Source: DASRBO01 sp035653595
GTDB lineage: Bacteria > Actinomycetota > Acidimicrobiia > Acidimicrobiales > JAJPHE01
Assembly (NCBI GenBank): GCA_035653595.1
Contig: DASRBO010000041.1
Location: 1-64,000, forward strand
DNA length: 64,000 nucleotides
Direction of reading: 5' to 3'
The notes below the pieces were generated by a model, which worked only from the letters and a program-made list of their open reading frames with translations, was not told the DNA's origin and did not search any database. How positions within the stretch are numbered: position 1 is the stretch's first letter; each line of letters starts with the position of its first letter. Position numbers and translations under genes: made by a program. Positions 1-8,205 of the stretch are shown here, piece by piece.

Positions 1-1
1 C

Positions 2-292
2 CATCGGAGCTATGACCTCAGCTTCAAGGAGGGGGCCGTGGCCGTGGTGCGCCAGACGCGCAAGCCGGTCCGCCAGGTCGCCCGAGAGCTGGGGATCCCA
101 TCGGCCACCCTGGCCTGCTGGGTGAAGGACTCCCGGATCAAAGCCGGCGAGGCCATCGACCCCAACTCGGAGGCCGCGGCTCGCATTCGCCAGCTCGAAG
201 CCGAGGTGGCCGAGCTGCGGGAGGAGCGTGATGTCCTCCAGCGATCCGTGGTCCTCTGGGTCAAGGACGCGATGAAGAAAGGGCGCCGGTGA
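2..292 (+). CDS. IS3-family transposase OrfA (5' end cut by window edge)
   Basis: DNA-binding subunit of an IS3-type transposase. The frame is open to the left edge and reads HRSYDLSFKEGAVAVV before the first available GTG (base 38), matching the usual N-terminus of this family, so the gene is taken as entering from the left. A helix-turn-helix (about residues 10-35 from the GTG, with IPSATLACWVK) is followed by a heptad-rich leucine-zipper segment (RIRQLEAEVAELREERDVLQ) used for OrfA/OrfAB multimerisation. It overlaps orfB by four bases, with orfB in the -1 frame, as expected for frameshifted OrfAB production; no convincing slippery heptamer is seen, so plain coupling is also possible. Confidence 0.85.
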   Translation, partial: HRSYDLSFKEGAVAVVRQTRKPVRQVARELGIPSATLACWVKDSRIKAGEAIDPNSEAAARIRQLEAEVAELREERDVLQRSVVLWVKDAMKKGRR

Positions 293-1188
293 GAATCGCT
301 GCGTTCATCGCGGAACAGAGGACCGAACACGGGGTGCCCCACGCCACCGTCTGCCGTCTCATCGGGGTGTCGCAGTCCTGGTTCTACAAGTGGCTCAACC
401 GCCCCCCGACGCCCCGCCAGACCCGACGGGACCAGATCGACGCCGCCGTGCGGACGTCGTTTCAAGCGTCCCACGGCGACTACGGCAGCCCCCGGGTGCT
501 CGAGGACCTCAAGGAGGCAGGGTTCCGGGTGTCCAAGAAGACGGTGGAGACCTCCATGGCCCGCCAGGGGCTGGTCGCCCGCCCGTCCCGGCGGGCCCGG
601 CGGGGCCTCACCCGGCCGGACAAGGCCGCCGAGCCCATCGTCGACCTGCTCAAACGGGAGTTCGGAGCGACCGAGGTGGACCACAAGTGGTGCGGGGACC
701 TGACCGAGATCCCAACCGGGGAGGGCAAGTTGTACTTGGCCGCCGTGGAGGACCTCTGCTCGCGCCGAGTGCCGGGCTTCGCCATCGGCGAGCACCACGA
801 CGCCCCTTTGGCCGTCGAAGCCATCAACATGGCCGTGGCGGTCCGCGGCGGGGACGTCACCGGGGTCGTGTTCCACTCAGACAGGGGCTCGGAGTACAAC
901 GCCGGCGACTTCCGGGCGGCGTGCAGGACCGCCGGCATCACCCAGTCGATGGGCCGGGTCGGCTCGGCCCTGGACAACGCACCGGCAGAGAGCTTCTTTT
1001 CCACCTTCGAGTTCGAGTGCTTGAGGAAGGGTCCGTTCAGGACCAAGCTCGAGGCCCGCCGGGCCGTCGCCGCGTTCATCGACCGCTACAACCGCGTGCG
1101 ACGCCACAGCTCCATCGGCATGATCTCACCCATGCAGTTCGAAGCGGCATTGGCCACCAGCCACGCCGCATCCAACAAGGCGGCATGA
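289..1188 (+). CDS. IS3-family transposase OrfB (DDE integrase core)
   Basis: Catalytic subunit of the IS3 transposase, 299 aa, which is full length for the family. The N-terminal part carries an HTH_21-like segment (GDYGSPRVLEDLKEAG). The rve integrase core follows with the three catalytic acidic residues in context: D in DHKWCGDLTEI, D in VVFHSDRGSEY, and E in NAPAESFFSTFEFE. The terminal RYNRVRRHSSIGMISP motif is typical of the IS3/IS150 groups. The GTG start overlaps the orfA stop. The frame is intact, so the element could be active if its ends are present. Confidence 0.92.
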   Translation: MRIAAFIAEQRTEHGVPHATVCRLIGVSQSWFYKWLNRPPTPRQTRRDQIDAAVRTSFQASHGDYGSPRVLEDLKEAGFRVSKKTVETSMARQGLVARPSRRARRGLTRPDKAAEPIVDLLKREFGATEVDHKWCGDLTEIPTGEGKLYLAAVEDLCSRRVPGFAIGEHHDAPLAVEAINMAVAVRGGDVTGVVFHSDRGSEYNAGDFRAACRTAGITQSMGRVGSALDNAPAESFFSTFEFECLRKGPFRTKLEARRAVAAFIDRYNRVRRHSSIGMISPMQFEAALATSHAASNKAA

Positions 1189-1234
1189 AATCGGCCCTCT
1201 ACGTGAGCCCTGTCAGCCCCCCCGAACGCGTCCG

Positions 1235-2965
1235 GTGGCATTGGAGTGCCGGCTCATGGCAGGCTCACTGTCCAACCACCAAGCCTCCACGGTTTGGGGG
1301 GAAGCCCATGGAGACGCGCACGATCCTCTTGCCCAGTATCTCGGACGGCTGGCGTCGCGCGTCCTGCGCACTGTCAGTGGAGATGACACTGAGCGGTTGG
1401 CCGAACAGCTCCGACGAATCAATCGCATCATCGACCAGCTGGTTCAGTTGGCCCCGGACCTCTTGAGTCCGGACGTTCTCATCGCCGAGATGCGCCAGTT
1501 ACTGGCAGTACTACCGGGGTCGGTTGATCCAGCTGGGCCTCGCTCCATCCCGCGTCCGGAGGTGCCTCTCTCCCGCAGTGCTCTCCTGATGAACGGACGC
1601 GATCAGCCCCGGATTGGGTCCGAGGTCATTCGCGAGCTGGCTTCCGCTGACGACGTGAAGCTCATCTGTGCGTTCGTCAAGTGGTCAGGTCTGCGGATCA
1701 TCGATGATGCCTTGGCTGACGTCATCGATCGCGGCGGCAAGGTGCACGTTCTGACCACCGCCTACATGGGCGCCACCGAACGCCGAGCCATAGACCGTCT
1801 CGCCCACCTCGGCGCCTCGGTGAAGATCTCATACGACCTCCGCACGACCCGGTTACACGCCAAGGCTTGGCTCTTTCGGCGGCGATCAGGAGCCAACACT
1901 GCGTATGTGGGCTCTTCGAACCTCTCAAGGGCAGCTCTCGTAGACGGCCTGGAGTGGAATGTCCGGCTGTCAGGCATGGAACAGCCTCACGTGCTCGAGG
2001 CCTTCGAGGCGGCATTCGACGACTACTGGGAGGACCCGAGCTTCGAACCGTATGACCCCAGCAGCGATGCCACCCGACTCGACAAGGCACTGGCCGCCGA
2101 GCACCACGAGCCATTAGAGGGGGAGCTATTTCCCCTCCGGCTCAGCCCCTTCCCGTATCAAGCCGAGGTGCTGGAACAGCTGGAGGCTGAGCGGATCCTT
2201 CACGATCGCTGGCAGAACCTCGTAGTCATGGCTACCGGCACTGGCAAGACCGTCGTGTCAGCGCTCGATTACGAACGACTGCGCAGCGCAGGCCAAGCCG
2301 ACTCCCTGCTGTTCATCGCTCATCGCGAGGAACTACTCCGTCAGAGCCGGTCTACATTCAGAGCAGCTCTGCGGGACGGCTCCTTTGGGGAAGTACTCGT
2401 GAGCGGCGACGTGCCCGAGGATTGGCGGCATGTCTTTGCCTCGGTGCAGTCGCTGTCTAGAGCCAGTCGGCTCGGACTCCTTGACCGACACGCCTTCGAC
2501 ATGATCATCGTCGATGAATTCCACCACTCCGAGGCGGAGACCTATAGCCGCGTCTTGGAGCACTTCGAGCCCCGCGTGCTGCTCGGTTTGACCGCCACGC
2601 CGGAGCGACCCGATGGCCAGGATGTGACGCACTGGTTCGGAGGGCGCATCGCCGTGGAGCTGCGCCTCTGGGAAGCCCTCGACAGGGGCTTGCTATCTCC
2701 ATTCCAGTACTTTGGCCTCCACGACGACGTCGACGTGTCGCAGGTCCCGTGGCGTCGGGGCGCCTATGACCTGTCGGCTCTGAGCCACGTCTACACCGGC
2801 CATGACGCCCGAGCCCGGCTCGTCGCACAGGCCTACCGGGACAAAGTGGCCGACCCCCGATCCGCTCGTGCGCTTGGCTTTTGCGTGAGCATCGACCACG
2901 CCGAGTTCATGGCCAGCCGGTTCAATGCTTGGGGCATCCCCTCTGTGGCTATCTCCACGCGCTAG
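1235..2965 (+). pseudogene. PLD-like/DEAD-box helicase, truncated at the C-terminus
   Basis: The product has a phospholipase-D-like domain (about residues 110-270, with HAKAWLF followed by GSSNLSRAAL) and then a superfamily 2 helicase: Walker A MATGTGKT, motif II VDEFHHSEA, motif III LGLTATPER. Relatives of this architecture are usually around 900-1000 aa and carry the second RecA lobe and a C-terminal extension. This one stops at 576 aa inside the start of lobe 2 (GFCVSIDHAEFMASRF), so motifs V and VI are missing. Such proteins occur in defence islands; a role in phage defence is inference. The break coincides with the end of an opposite-strand ORF, suggesting a deletion junction. It is very probably non-functional as a helicase. 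Confidence 0.8.
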
Positions 2966-3116
2966 GCACGTCTATCGGGCATGGCCACTCCGCAGCCCAG
3001 TGATCGAGAACGTACGAACGTGCGGCCTCGTACGCGGCGTCCTCTCTTGCGAACAGGCTCAGATCTCCACCCTGCTCGAGACCGCGGAGAGCGAAGCCCG
3101 CCCGCGGGGAGCTCAT
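2949..3116 (-). CDS. Short ORF coupled to the methylase, possibly a truncated partner gene
   Basis: A 55-residue frame begins with an ATG that overlaps the methylase stop codon as ATGA, a sign of translational coupling. It contains an amphipathic, acidic stretch (LFAREDAAYEAARSYVLDHW) with coding-like base usage. It ends 16 bases into the opposite-strand truncated helicase frame. I do not recognise a family. It may be the N-terminal remnant of a restriction or specificity partner cut by the same rearrangement that truncated the helicase, or merely a chance frame. Confidence 0.35.
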   Translation of the reverse strand: MSSPRAGFALRGLEQGGDLSLFAREDAAYEAARSYVLDHWAAEWPCPIDVPSAWR

Positions 3117-3742
3117 GCCGCGAGGTCTCTCACCGTCATCGGCGCATAACTCCTCGTCGGGATAAAGATCTCGTGTTTGCCGAGGTCGGCGAACAAAGTG
3201 CCCTCGCGACTGAACGCCGAAGCTTGAGTCAGGACATCGAAGCGAAAGTCCCTCCTCTGGAATCGTCCCTTGCCAAGGTAACCCCACTCCGCAAACGTGA
3301 TCGGTTCACCTAAAGCGGTGAGCATGGTCAGCGCGTCGCCGTGAATCAGGTTCTGCCCGACCACATACGCGGCCGCCCTGTAGAGATCGTCGGACTCATC
3401 GACGTCGAGATAACTAGCGAAGTTGTGCAGAAGGTTGTCACGGCACTCGCCGATGTCCGCTAGAAGCTCTATCCCATATATGCACATAAGGCCAAAAAGA
3501 GCGTAATGACGCTTTTCGAATTCCGACTTCCCGAACTTCAGCTCGACGGCAGCGAACTTGCGGCGCAGCACGCGGACAAGGAAGTTGCCGCTCCCACAGG
3601 CCGGCTCGAGGACGCGCGAGTCGATCCGGGCGGTCTCCTCCTGGACGAGATCGAGCATCGCCTCGACCATCCAGGTTGGCGTGAATACCTCGCCGTGGTC
3701 GGCCACTCGCTGCAGAGACCTCATTAGCGCCACGTTTCTCAT
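3113..3742 (-). CDS. N6-adenine DNA methyltransferase (restriction-modification type)
   Basis: The product carries the SAM-binding motif I (LEPACGSGNFLV) of N6-adenine DNA methylases, preceded by the VADHGEVFTPTWMVEAMLD block common to this family. It would methylate adenine in a restriction-modification system. The ATG chosen gives 209 aa beginning MRNVALMRSLQRV; an upstream start at base 3862 would add 40 residues that look non-conserved. No NPPY/DPPF-type catalytic motif IV is visible after motif I, so it may depend on a partner, be degenerate, or belong to a short methylase subfamily. It lies inside the AT-richer island next to a truncated helicase, with no recognisable intact endonuclease. 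Confidence 0.75.
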   Translation of the reverse strand: MRNVALMRSLQRVADHGEVFTPTWMVEAMLDLVQEETARIDSRVLEPACGSGNFLVRVLRRKFAAVELKFGKSEFEKRHYALFGLMCIYGIELLADIGECRDNLLHNFASYLDVDESDDLYRAAAYVVGQNLIHGDALTMLTALGEPITFAEWGYLGKGRFQRRDFRFDVLTQASAFSREGTLFADLGKHEIFIPTRSYAPMTVRDLAA

Positions 3743-3996
3743 GGTATGGGGGTGACCAAGCCGAACGGGGTTAGTCGTCTCCTTGAAAGGTCTCTTTCCA
3801 GTTAACTGGACGGTTCGCGCCCGGACCCCCCAGCAAGAGTTCGAAATTGCGTCCTTGACCACTCAGAGTGGCCCGTGCACAAGGCACCCTGACTACGTCG
3901 AGCAAACTTCGTTAAGGGGGCGGCCGCACACGGAAGGGAGCCTCAGTGTCGTGCCCGTTGCGTGCCCAATGGGACCGCAAACAGTGGTCACTAAAC

Positions 3997-4036
3997 GTAA
4001 CTTCACGTCAGCAAGTGTGCTGGTATACGAAGTTAC
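3997..4036. repeat. Imperfect inverted repeat near the island edge
   Basis: Outer arms GTAACTTC and GAAGTTAC are perfect complements (8 bp). Inside them a second pair, CAGCA and TGCTG, encloses an AGTG loop. The 40-base structure lies 28 bases before the tRNA-Met fragment and could be a recombinase binding site or a hairpin. No gene covers it. Confidence 0.5.
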
Positions 4037-4064
4037 AAGCTTGTGAGCAGCACGCTCCGTGGCG

Positions 4065-4109
4065 CTCATAACCCGAAGGTCGCAGGTTCAAATCCTGCCC
4101 CCGCCACTA
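4065..4109 (+). other. 3' fragment of tRNA-Met(CAT): probable attachment site
   Basis: The sequence contains an anticodon loop CTCATAA (anticodon CAT), a variable loop, a perfect T-arm (GCAGG-TTCAAAT-CCTGC), and the 3' acceptor strand CCCCGCC plus discriminator A. The 5' half of the tRNA is absent: the bases before the anticodon loop do not pair with the 3' anticodon stem, and no GGCGGGG acceptor strand occurs in the preceding 100 bases. Integrases commonly recombine at the anticodon loop and leave exactly this 3' tRNA copy. It therefore probably marks the right boundary of the mobile island, with the intact tRNA at the far end outside the window. Confidence 0.75.
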
Positions 4110-4161
4110 TTAGGGCTCTCCGGCTCCCAGCGGGCAGCCTGGTAGCCCCGAGGGTCACGCG

Positions 4162-4216
4162 GACGAAGGCGCCTCAGGCTTGAGGTGTGAGCCTCCGACT
4201 AAGAAGCACCTTCGTC
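4162..4216 (-). terminator. Branched hairpin downstream of an ECF sigma gene
   Basis: Arms GACGAAGGCGC and GCACCTTCGTC pair over 11 bases with one wobble position. A small inner stem (CCTCA-GGCT-TGAGG) lies between them. The element follows the stop codon of the minus-strand sigma gene and has no U-tract, so it is a candidate terminator only. Confidence 0.35.
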
Positions 4217-4238
4217 CCGGATCGTCTCACCTGAGTTA

Positions 4239-4766
4239 TCAGCGCTCGGCTCCCAGGTCTATCAGTGTCATCCGCAGTCGGCACAAGCCGTAGCGGATCC
4301 TGCTCTTGACCGTGCCCTCGGCCGTACCCAAAAGGCTGGCCACCTCACGGTAGGTGTGGCCGCCGAAGTAGGCCAGTTCGATGGCCTGGCGCTCCCCGGG
4401 CCCAAGCTTCGCCAGAGCGGAGCGCACCCGCTCCCCGACCGCCAGGTCCCACACCTCCTGTTCGAGGTCATAGGACGCCGCCGCCAGCCCGGCCCGGCGG
4501 ACCTCACGATGGCGCCGGCGACCTTCGGAACGCAGGACGTCGACCGAACGACGGTGGGCCATTGTCAACAGGTATGAGCGCAGAGTCCCCCTCTCGGGGT
4601 CGAAGCGGTCGGCCTCGTCCCACAGGGTGGTGAAGACCGTCTGGGTTACGTCCTCGGCCCGTCCCCGGTCGCCGATGACCCGGAGGGACAGGGCGAAGAC
4701 CCCACCCCCGTGGAGGCGGTAGGCCTGGGCCAGGGCATCGGCGCCCTGGGATCTTCCGTGCCACAT
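4239..4766 (-). CDS. ECF-type RNA polymerase sigma factor
   Basis: A 175-residue sigma-70 family protein with region 2 (DVTQTVFTTLWDEADRFDPE, then RSYLLTMAHRRSVDVLR for -10 recognition and melting) and region 4 (ELAYFGGHTYREVASLLG, then EGTVKSRIRYGL, the -35 helix-turn-helix). It would redirect RNA polymerase to a small regulon. The GTxxSYLLTMAHRRSVDVLR pattern resembles SigK-like ECF factors. No anti-sigma gene is adjacent on either side, which is unusual for this type; it is the first chromosomal gene outside the presumed island. The ATG is preceded by an AGAGGGG ribosome-binding site. Confidence 0.88.
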   Translation of the reverse strand: MWHGRSQGADALAQAYRLHGGGVFALSLRVIGDRGRAEDVTQTVFTTLWDEADRFDPERGTLRSYLLTMAHRRSVDVLRSEGRRRHREVRRAGLAAASYDLEQEVWDLAVGERVRSALAKLGPGERQAIELAYFGGHTYREVASLLGTAEGTVKSRIRYGLCRLRMTLIDLGAER

Positions 4767-5308
4767 ACGAACCCCTCTGCTGTGATCGCGCCCCGGGGCG
4801 AATCAACAGCCAGGGTCTAGGGCTGCGGCGAACCTGCCGTGATTGTAGCGACGAAGCGGAGGTCACGCGAAAGTGAGTGGCGACCTGGCACGTCCCGAGC
4901 TCCGACCTGCGAGTTCCGAATCTCCGCGGCGCGGGTGCGGTGGCGCTCCGACCCTGTCCGGACGACGTCTCCGGCCCCAGCCGTGCGCACCTGCCAGAAG
5001 GCGGACCGGTCTGGAACGCGCCCCTGCAGGCCGCCACCGGAAGCCGACCGAGCTTCGATCGATATTGTCACCATTATGAGGCTTGCCTGCGGTATGGCAC
5101 CGGAGCTTGCTCCAGTCGAGGTCCGGGGTGCGTTGGGCACCTGTGCCTGAGCGGAGGATGAGGTCGTAGGTGGAAGCGGCGACTAGCAATGCCCGACAGA
5201 TCGGCTGCAAACCGAAGTTGGCCCGTTTCTCGTCTATGACGGCTGGCAGGCTACGCACGGGCGGGCACTCCTCGACGGCTCCGAACCAAGCGCATACCGT
5301 TGAAGTAG
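4767..5308. other. Non-coding stretch, no feature recognised
   Basis: Several open frames cross this 540-base stretch on both strands, but none has coding-like composition or a recognisable motif. It must contain the upstream region of the minus-strand sigma gene and of the plus-strand phosphatase-like gene. No clear promoter hexamers, RNA gene or repeat were found. Confidence 0.5.
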
Positions 5309-5842
5309 ATGGTTGAGATGCGTGCAATCGTGTTCTGTCCCGCCTGCCGAATCTTCTGGGGCGCTGAGGACGAAGCCAAATGCGTCGATCCCAACCATGC
5401 CGGGTCTCACGGCCTCCACGAAATGCACGTCCACAGGGACGAGGTCGAGCTGTGCGACGGGACGGTTGTGGTGGCAGTGACCTTCGACGAGCGAGACCCC
5501 TACAGCCGCGGGGTCGTCCCCGACTTCGGGCTATACCTGGATGATCGTTGGCAGCCGCCGTGGGCCCATGCTCACATCGAGTGGCCCGACTTCGGTCTTC
5601 CAAACGACCCGAAGACCCTCCTGGTTGCGCTGGATGATGCCCTCGAGCGGGCCCGCAACGGCCAGCGGGTCGAAATTGGGTGCTGGGGTGCCCATGGCCG
5701 CACCGGAACAGCGCTGGCATGCCTCGCGGTGCTCACTGGCTGCCCGCCGAAGGATGCGGTGGAGTGGGTCCGGGCCGCTTATTGTGAGCGTGCGGTCGAG
5801 ACGCCTGAGCAAGCCCGGTTTGTGGGGACGTTCAGCCCTTGA
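5309..5842 (+). CDS. Protein-tyrosine-phosphatase-like protein
   Basis: The 177-residue product has a CX5R phosphatase loop (C125-WGAHG-R131, followed by TG) and an upstream WPDFG sequence (residues 92-96) that resembles the general-acid WPD loop. This combination predicts a cysteine-based phosphatase of the dual-specificity type. The N-terminus has a CPAC pair (C10, C13) and further Cys/His residues (C25, H30) that could bind a metal, which is not a standard part of such enzymes. Its substrate cannot be guessed from the neighbours, which are unrelated. A cytoplasmic location is expected as there is no signal peptide. Confidence 0.7.
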   Translation: MVEMRAIVFCPACRIFWGAEDEAKCVDPNHAGSHGLHEMHVHRDEVELCDGTVVVAVTFDERDPYSRGVVPDFGLYLDDRWQPPWAHAHIEWPDFGLPNDPKTLLVALDDALERARNGQRVEIGCWGAHGRTGTALACLAVLTGCPPKDAVEWVRAAYCERAVETPEQARFVGTFSP

Positions 5843-5968
5843 CCCAGACGGAGCGGTCATGCACTGCTCGCATCCCGTCTCTTTGGGGGTAGCGCCCGCG
5901 GTGGATGGCGCGGACCGGCCTTGTCCTTACCCGTTGTTCGGCCGCACAACGAGCTACGCTCGACACCT

Positions 5969-6439
5969 ATGGCGAGGACGCGGAGGGCGCGACTCGCGGA
6001 TGTGCACGACCTCGCGATTGCGATGCCGGACGTGGCGGTTACCTACGGCCCTGCCGGTAACCCGATCTATCGGGTCGGAAGCAGGTCCTTCATCTTCTTC
6101 CGCACTCGACACGACCACGGGATCGGCCGCGGCCCGGATGTGGTGGATCCCAAGACTGGCGAGCGCTACAACGACCTCATCGTCTTCTCCGTTCAGTCGG
6201 AGCACGCCAAACAAGCCCTGATCGCCGATCCGGCGGTCCCGTTCTTCAGCACGCCGCACTTCAACGGTCACCTGTCGGTTCTGATCCGCGGGAGCAGGAT
6301 CGGGGAGCTGAGCTATCAGGAGCTTTCCGAGGTCATCGAGGAGGCGTGGTTGTCGCGCGCGTCAGCTAGCCGTCGCCGCGAGTGGCTGGCTCGCTCGGAG
6401 GCCTCAACTCGAACGGCGGCCCGGGCCCGGAGAGGTTGA
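5969..6439 (+). CDS. MmcQ/YjbR-like protein
   Basis: The 156-residue product fits the MmcQ/YjbR fold family: an N-terminal helix then AMPDVAVTYGPAGNPIYRVGSRSFIFF, and a C-terminal ELSEVIEEAWLSRA helix. Family members are small cytoplasmic proteins proposed to bind DNA; their function is poorly known. The start was placed at the ATG followed by ARTRRARLADV because an in-frame upstream ATG (base 5921) adds a non-conserved leader. The neighbours give no functional clue. Confidence 0.75.
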   Translation: MARTRRARLADVHDLAIAMPDVAVTYGPAGNPIYRVGSRSFIFFRTRHDHGIGRGPDVVDPKTGERYNDLIVFSVQSEHAKQALIADPAVPFFSTPHFNGHLSVLIRGSRIGELSYQELSEVIEEAWLSRASASRRREWLARSEASTRTAARARRG

Positions 6440-6495
6440 GTTCGGGGCTGTCCGCGCCTCGGTCGCGCCGCGCTTGAGATGTCCCGCTATCGGCC

Positions 6496-7893
6496 TTAGC
6501 GAATCTGGCGTGAAAACTCGATGCCGGCGGGACCAGTGGCATTATCGCCCACATCTCCCCACGCCACGTTGAGCATCCCATGGCTGTCAAAGGCCAAGCC
6601 GAGCAGATCCCAGACCACCGGTTGATGCGTGTACCCGCTGCCCCCGTAGACAACATGATCGCTTACCCCGCCCACGCTCCACTTCCGCCCTCCGTCGTGG
6701 CTCACGGCCGCCTCGACCACCCAGGGGACAGAAGCGGTCTCGCCGTTTGAAGAGGCGCTCGCATACCAGGCGATTCCGACGTTGCCATCGCCCGCGGCCA
6801 CAACCCAGGGAAGCATCCCCGAGCCACCCGGCAGCCTGGCCAGACGGCTCCACGGTTTCCCAGGGCCGGCAGAGGTGGTGAACCAGACCTCGGTCTGTCC
6901 TGTTGGCGGCGCAAAGGGCGATGTGCCGGTCGCGATGGCCAACACGGCGTATTCCCTGCCCTTGGCATCAGCGGCGACGTCGAACTCGGAATTGAGGCCC
7001 TCATTGGCAGGGAGGGTGGCGATGCGCTCCTGGGTCCAGGTGTGCCCGTCATCGGAGGAGCGGGCCAGTCCGATCTGGTTGAAGCAGGCATTGGGGGCGC
7101 TGGTACAGCCCGGGTTCGACGAGGAAGCGTAGGGAACCACCAGCTGGTGGCGGGCCCGGTCATAGACCGGGCCGCCATTGACGCTGAGGACCAACTGGGG
7201 CGGCACCGGGGTCACCAGGATGGGTGCGCCGAAGCTGGCCCCATCATCGGTCGAGCGGACAGCCTCGATGTTGCCTGGGACGGCGGCGAAGGTGAGCAGG
7301 AGATCATGGTTGCCGGCATCCAGGAGGAACGGTCGATCGTTGACGGCGGTGTGGTTTGCGTCGTGGGCCTCGGTCCAGTGCCGTCCACCGTCGGTGGTTC
7401 GGCTGACCGTTGTTTCCGCCGTTCCGGTGCCGGTTCCCTCCTCATCGGCCATCCCCGAGAGGATCAGCGCGTTGGAGCCGGCCGGGCGGGCGAGGTCGAC
7501 ATCGTCGCCTGCCTGGCGGCCCGGTTCTCCGCCGATGACGTGCCAGTGGTTTCCCTCGTCGGTGGAGGTCCACACACATGAGTAGGCCGTGCCGGGCTCG
7601 GGGTCGCCGGTGGCGCAGTTCACTGGCTGGAACTGCGCCGCGAGGAAGATCTGGCCGCGTGGACCGACCATCAGTCGCGGCTCACCCTGGGTGGTGCCGG
7701 GGACGGACGGTGTGGGCGGCACCACTACAACATCGGGTCCGAAGGCAATCCCCGGCTCAGGGCCGCGACCGGAAGAAGGAACGCCATCTGAGGCCGATGC
7801 TGGCGAGAGTCCGCCCAGCATTGCGGCCAATCCAAGGCCACTCAGAGTGGCGCCGACCCGAAAGCCCCAACTCTTTCGCCTCCGTCCGGCCAC
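6496..7893 (-). CDS. Secreted BNR/Asp-box repeat protein (sialidase-like propeller)
   Basis: A 465-residue protein with an N-terminal signal peptide (basic start, then hydrophobic VGATLSGLGLAAMLGGLSPASA). At least five Asp-box motifs of the S-x-D-x-G-x-x-W type follow (TSTDEGNHW, RTTDGGRHW, RSTDDGASF, RSSDDGHTW, SHDGGRKW), which define a six-bladed beta-propeller as in sialidases and related exo-enzymes. The catalytic Arg triad and Tyr/Glu pair of true sialidases cannot be assigned by eye, so the ligand is unknown. It is probably exported and acts outside the cell. It has no operon partner. Confidence 0.8.
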   Translation of the reverse strand: MAGRRRKSWGFRVGATLSGLGLAAMLGGLSPASASDGVPSSGRGPEPGIAFGPDVVVVPPTPSVPGTTQGEPRLMVGPRGQIFLAAQFQPVNCATGDPEPGTAYSCVWTSTDEGNHWHVIGGEPGRQAGDDVDLARPAGSNALILSGMADEEGTGTGTAETTVSRTTDGGRHWTEAHDANHTAVNDRPFLLDAGNHDLLLTFAAVPGNIEAVRSTDDGASFGAPILVTPVPPQLVLSVNGGPVYDRARHQLVVPYASSSNPGCTSAPNACFNQIGLARSSDDGHTWTQERIATLPANEGLNSEFDVAADAKGREYAVLAIATGTSPFAPPTGQTEVWFTTSAGPGKPWSRLARLPGGSGMLPWVVAAGDGNVGIAWYASASSNGETASVPWVVEAAVSHDGGRKWSVGGVSDHVVYGGSGYTHQPVVWDLLGLAFDSHGMLNVAWGDVGDNATGPAGIEFSRQIR

Positions 7894-8205
7894 GTCGGTC
7901 CCATTCGACGTAAACGTCGTCTTCCCTGTCGGCGTCGCTCAGGTGATGGGCGCTACCTCGATTACGGCGCCCGGGCGCGGACTGGGGGCAGGTTGTCATC
8001 CCTCGGTGCTCAGTATTGGGGTGGCCGTCCCGGGCCGGATAGGGACCAATGGGAGGGCGAAGTCCGGCCATCTGCTGTCAGCGCGCCGCTGAACCGCCGG
8101 GACCGACCGACTTGTGCGCGACCAGCCGCCCTGGCCTGCCGAAGGGCGGCCCGGGCACTTGGTGCTCCCACCTGCGCCGCCTGGCCGGCTGCCAGGATGT
8201 GACCG
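7894..8205. other. Intergenic region between divergent genes
   Basis: This stretch separates the minus-strand BNR-repeat gene from the plus-strand VOC gene. It must hold both promoters, but I could not identify convincing hexamers, and no open frame here looks coding. Confidence 0.5.

Larger units (their letters stand above)
1..1188 (+). mobile_element. IS3-family insertion sequence, left end outside the window
   Basis: Two overlapping reading frames with the classical IS3 layout (small HTH orfA, then DDE orfB in the -1 frame) define the element. The left terminal repeat lies before the window. I could not identify a right inverted repeat in the 46 bases between the orfB stop and the next gene, so the right boundary given is only the end of orfB. 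Confidence 0.8.

Noticed and set aside
280..292. Programmed -1 frameshift site in the IS3 element
   Set aside because: The frames are arranged for it, but no convincing slippery heptamer or stimulator was seen, so it is not claimed.
4024..4036. loxP-like half-site (TATACGAAGTTAC)
   Set aside because: It matches one loxP arm closely, but the second arm and 8-bp spacer are absent; it is explained as one side of the imperfect inverted repeat.
4863..5720. Minus-strand frame of 285 codons
   Set aside because: Arg/Pro-rich shadow that runs antisense to the phosphatase-like gene, with no recognisable domain.
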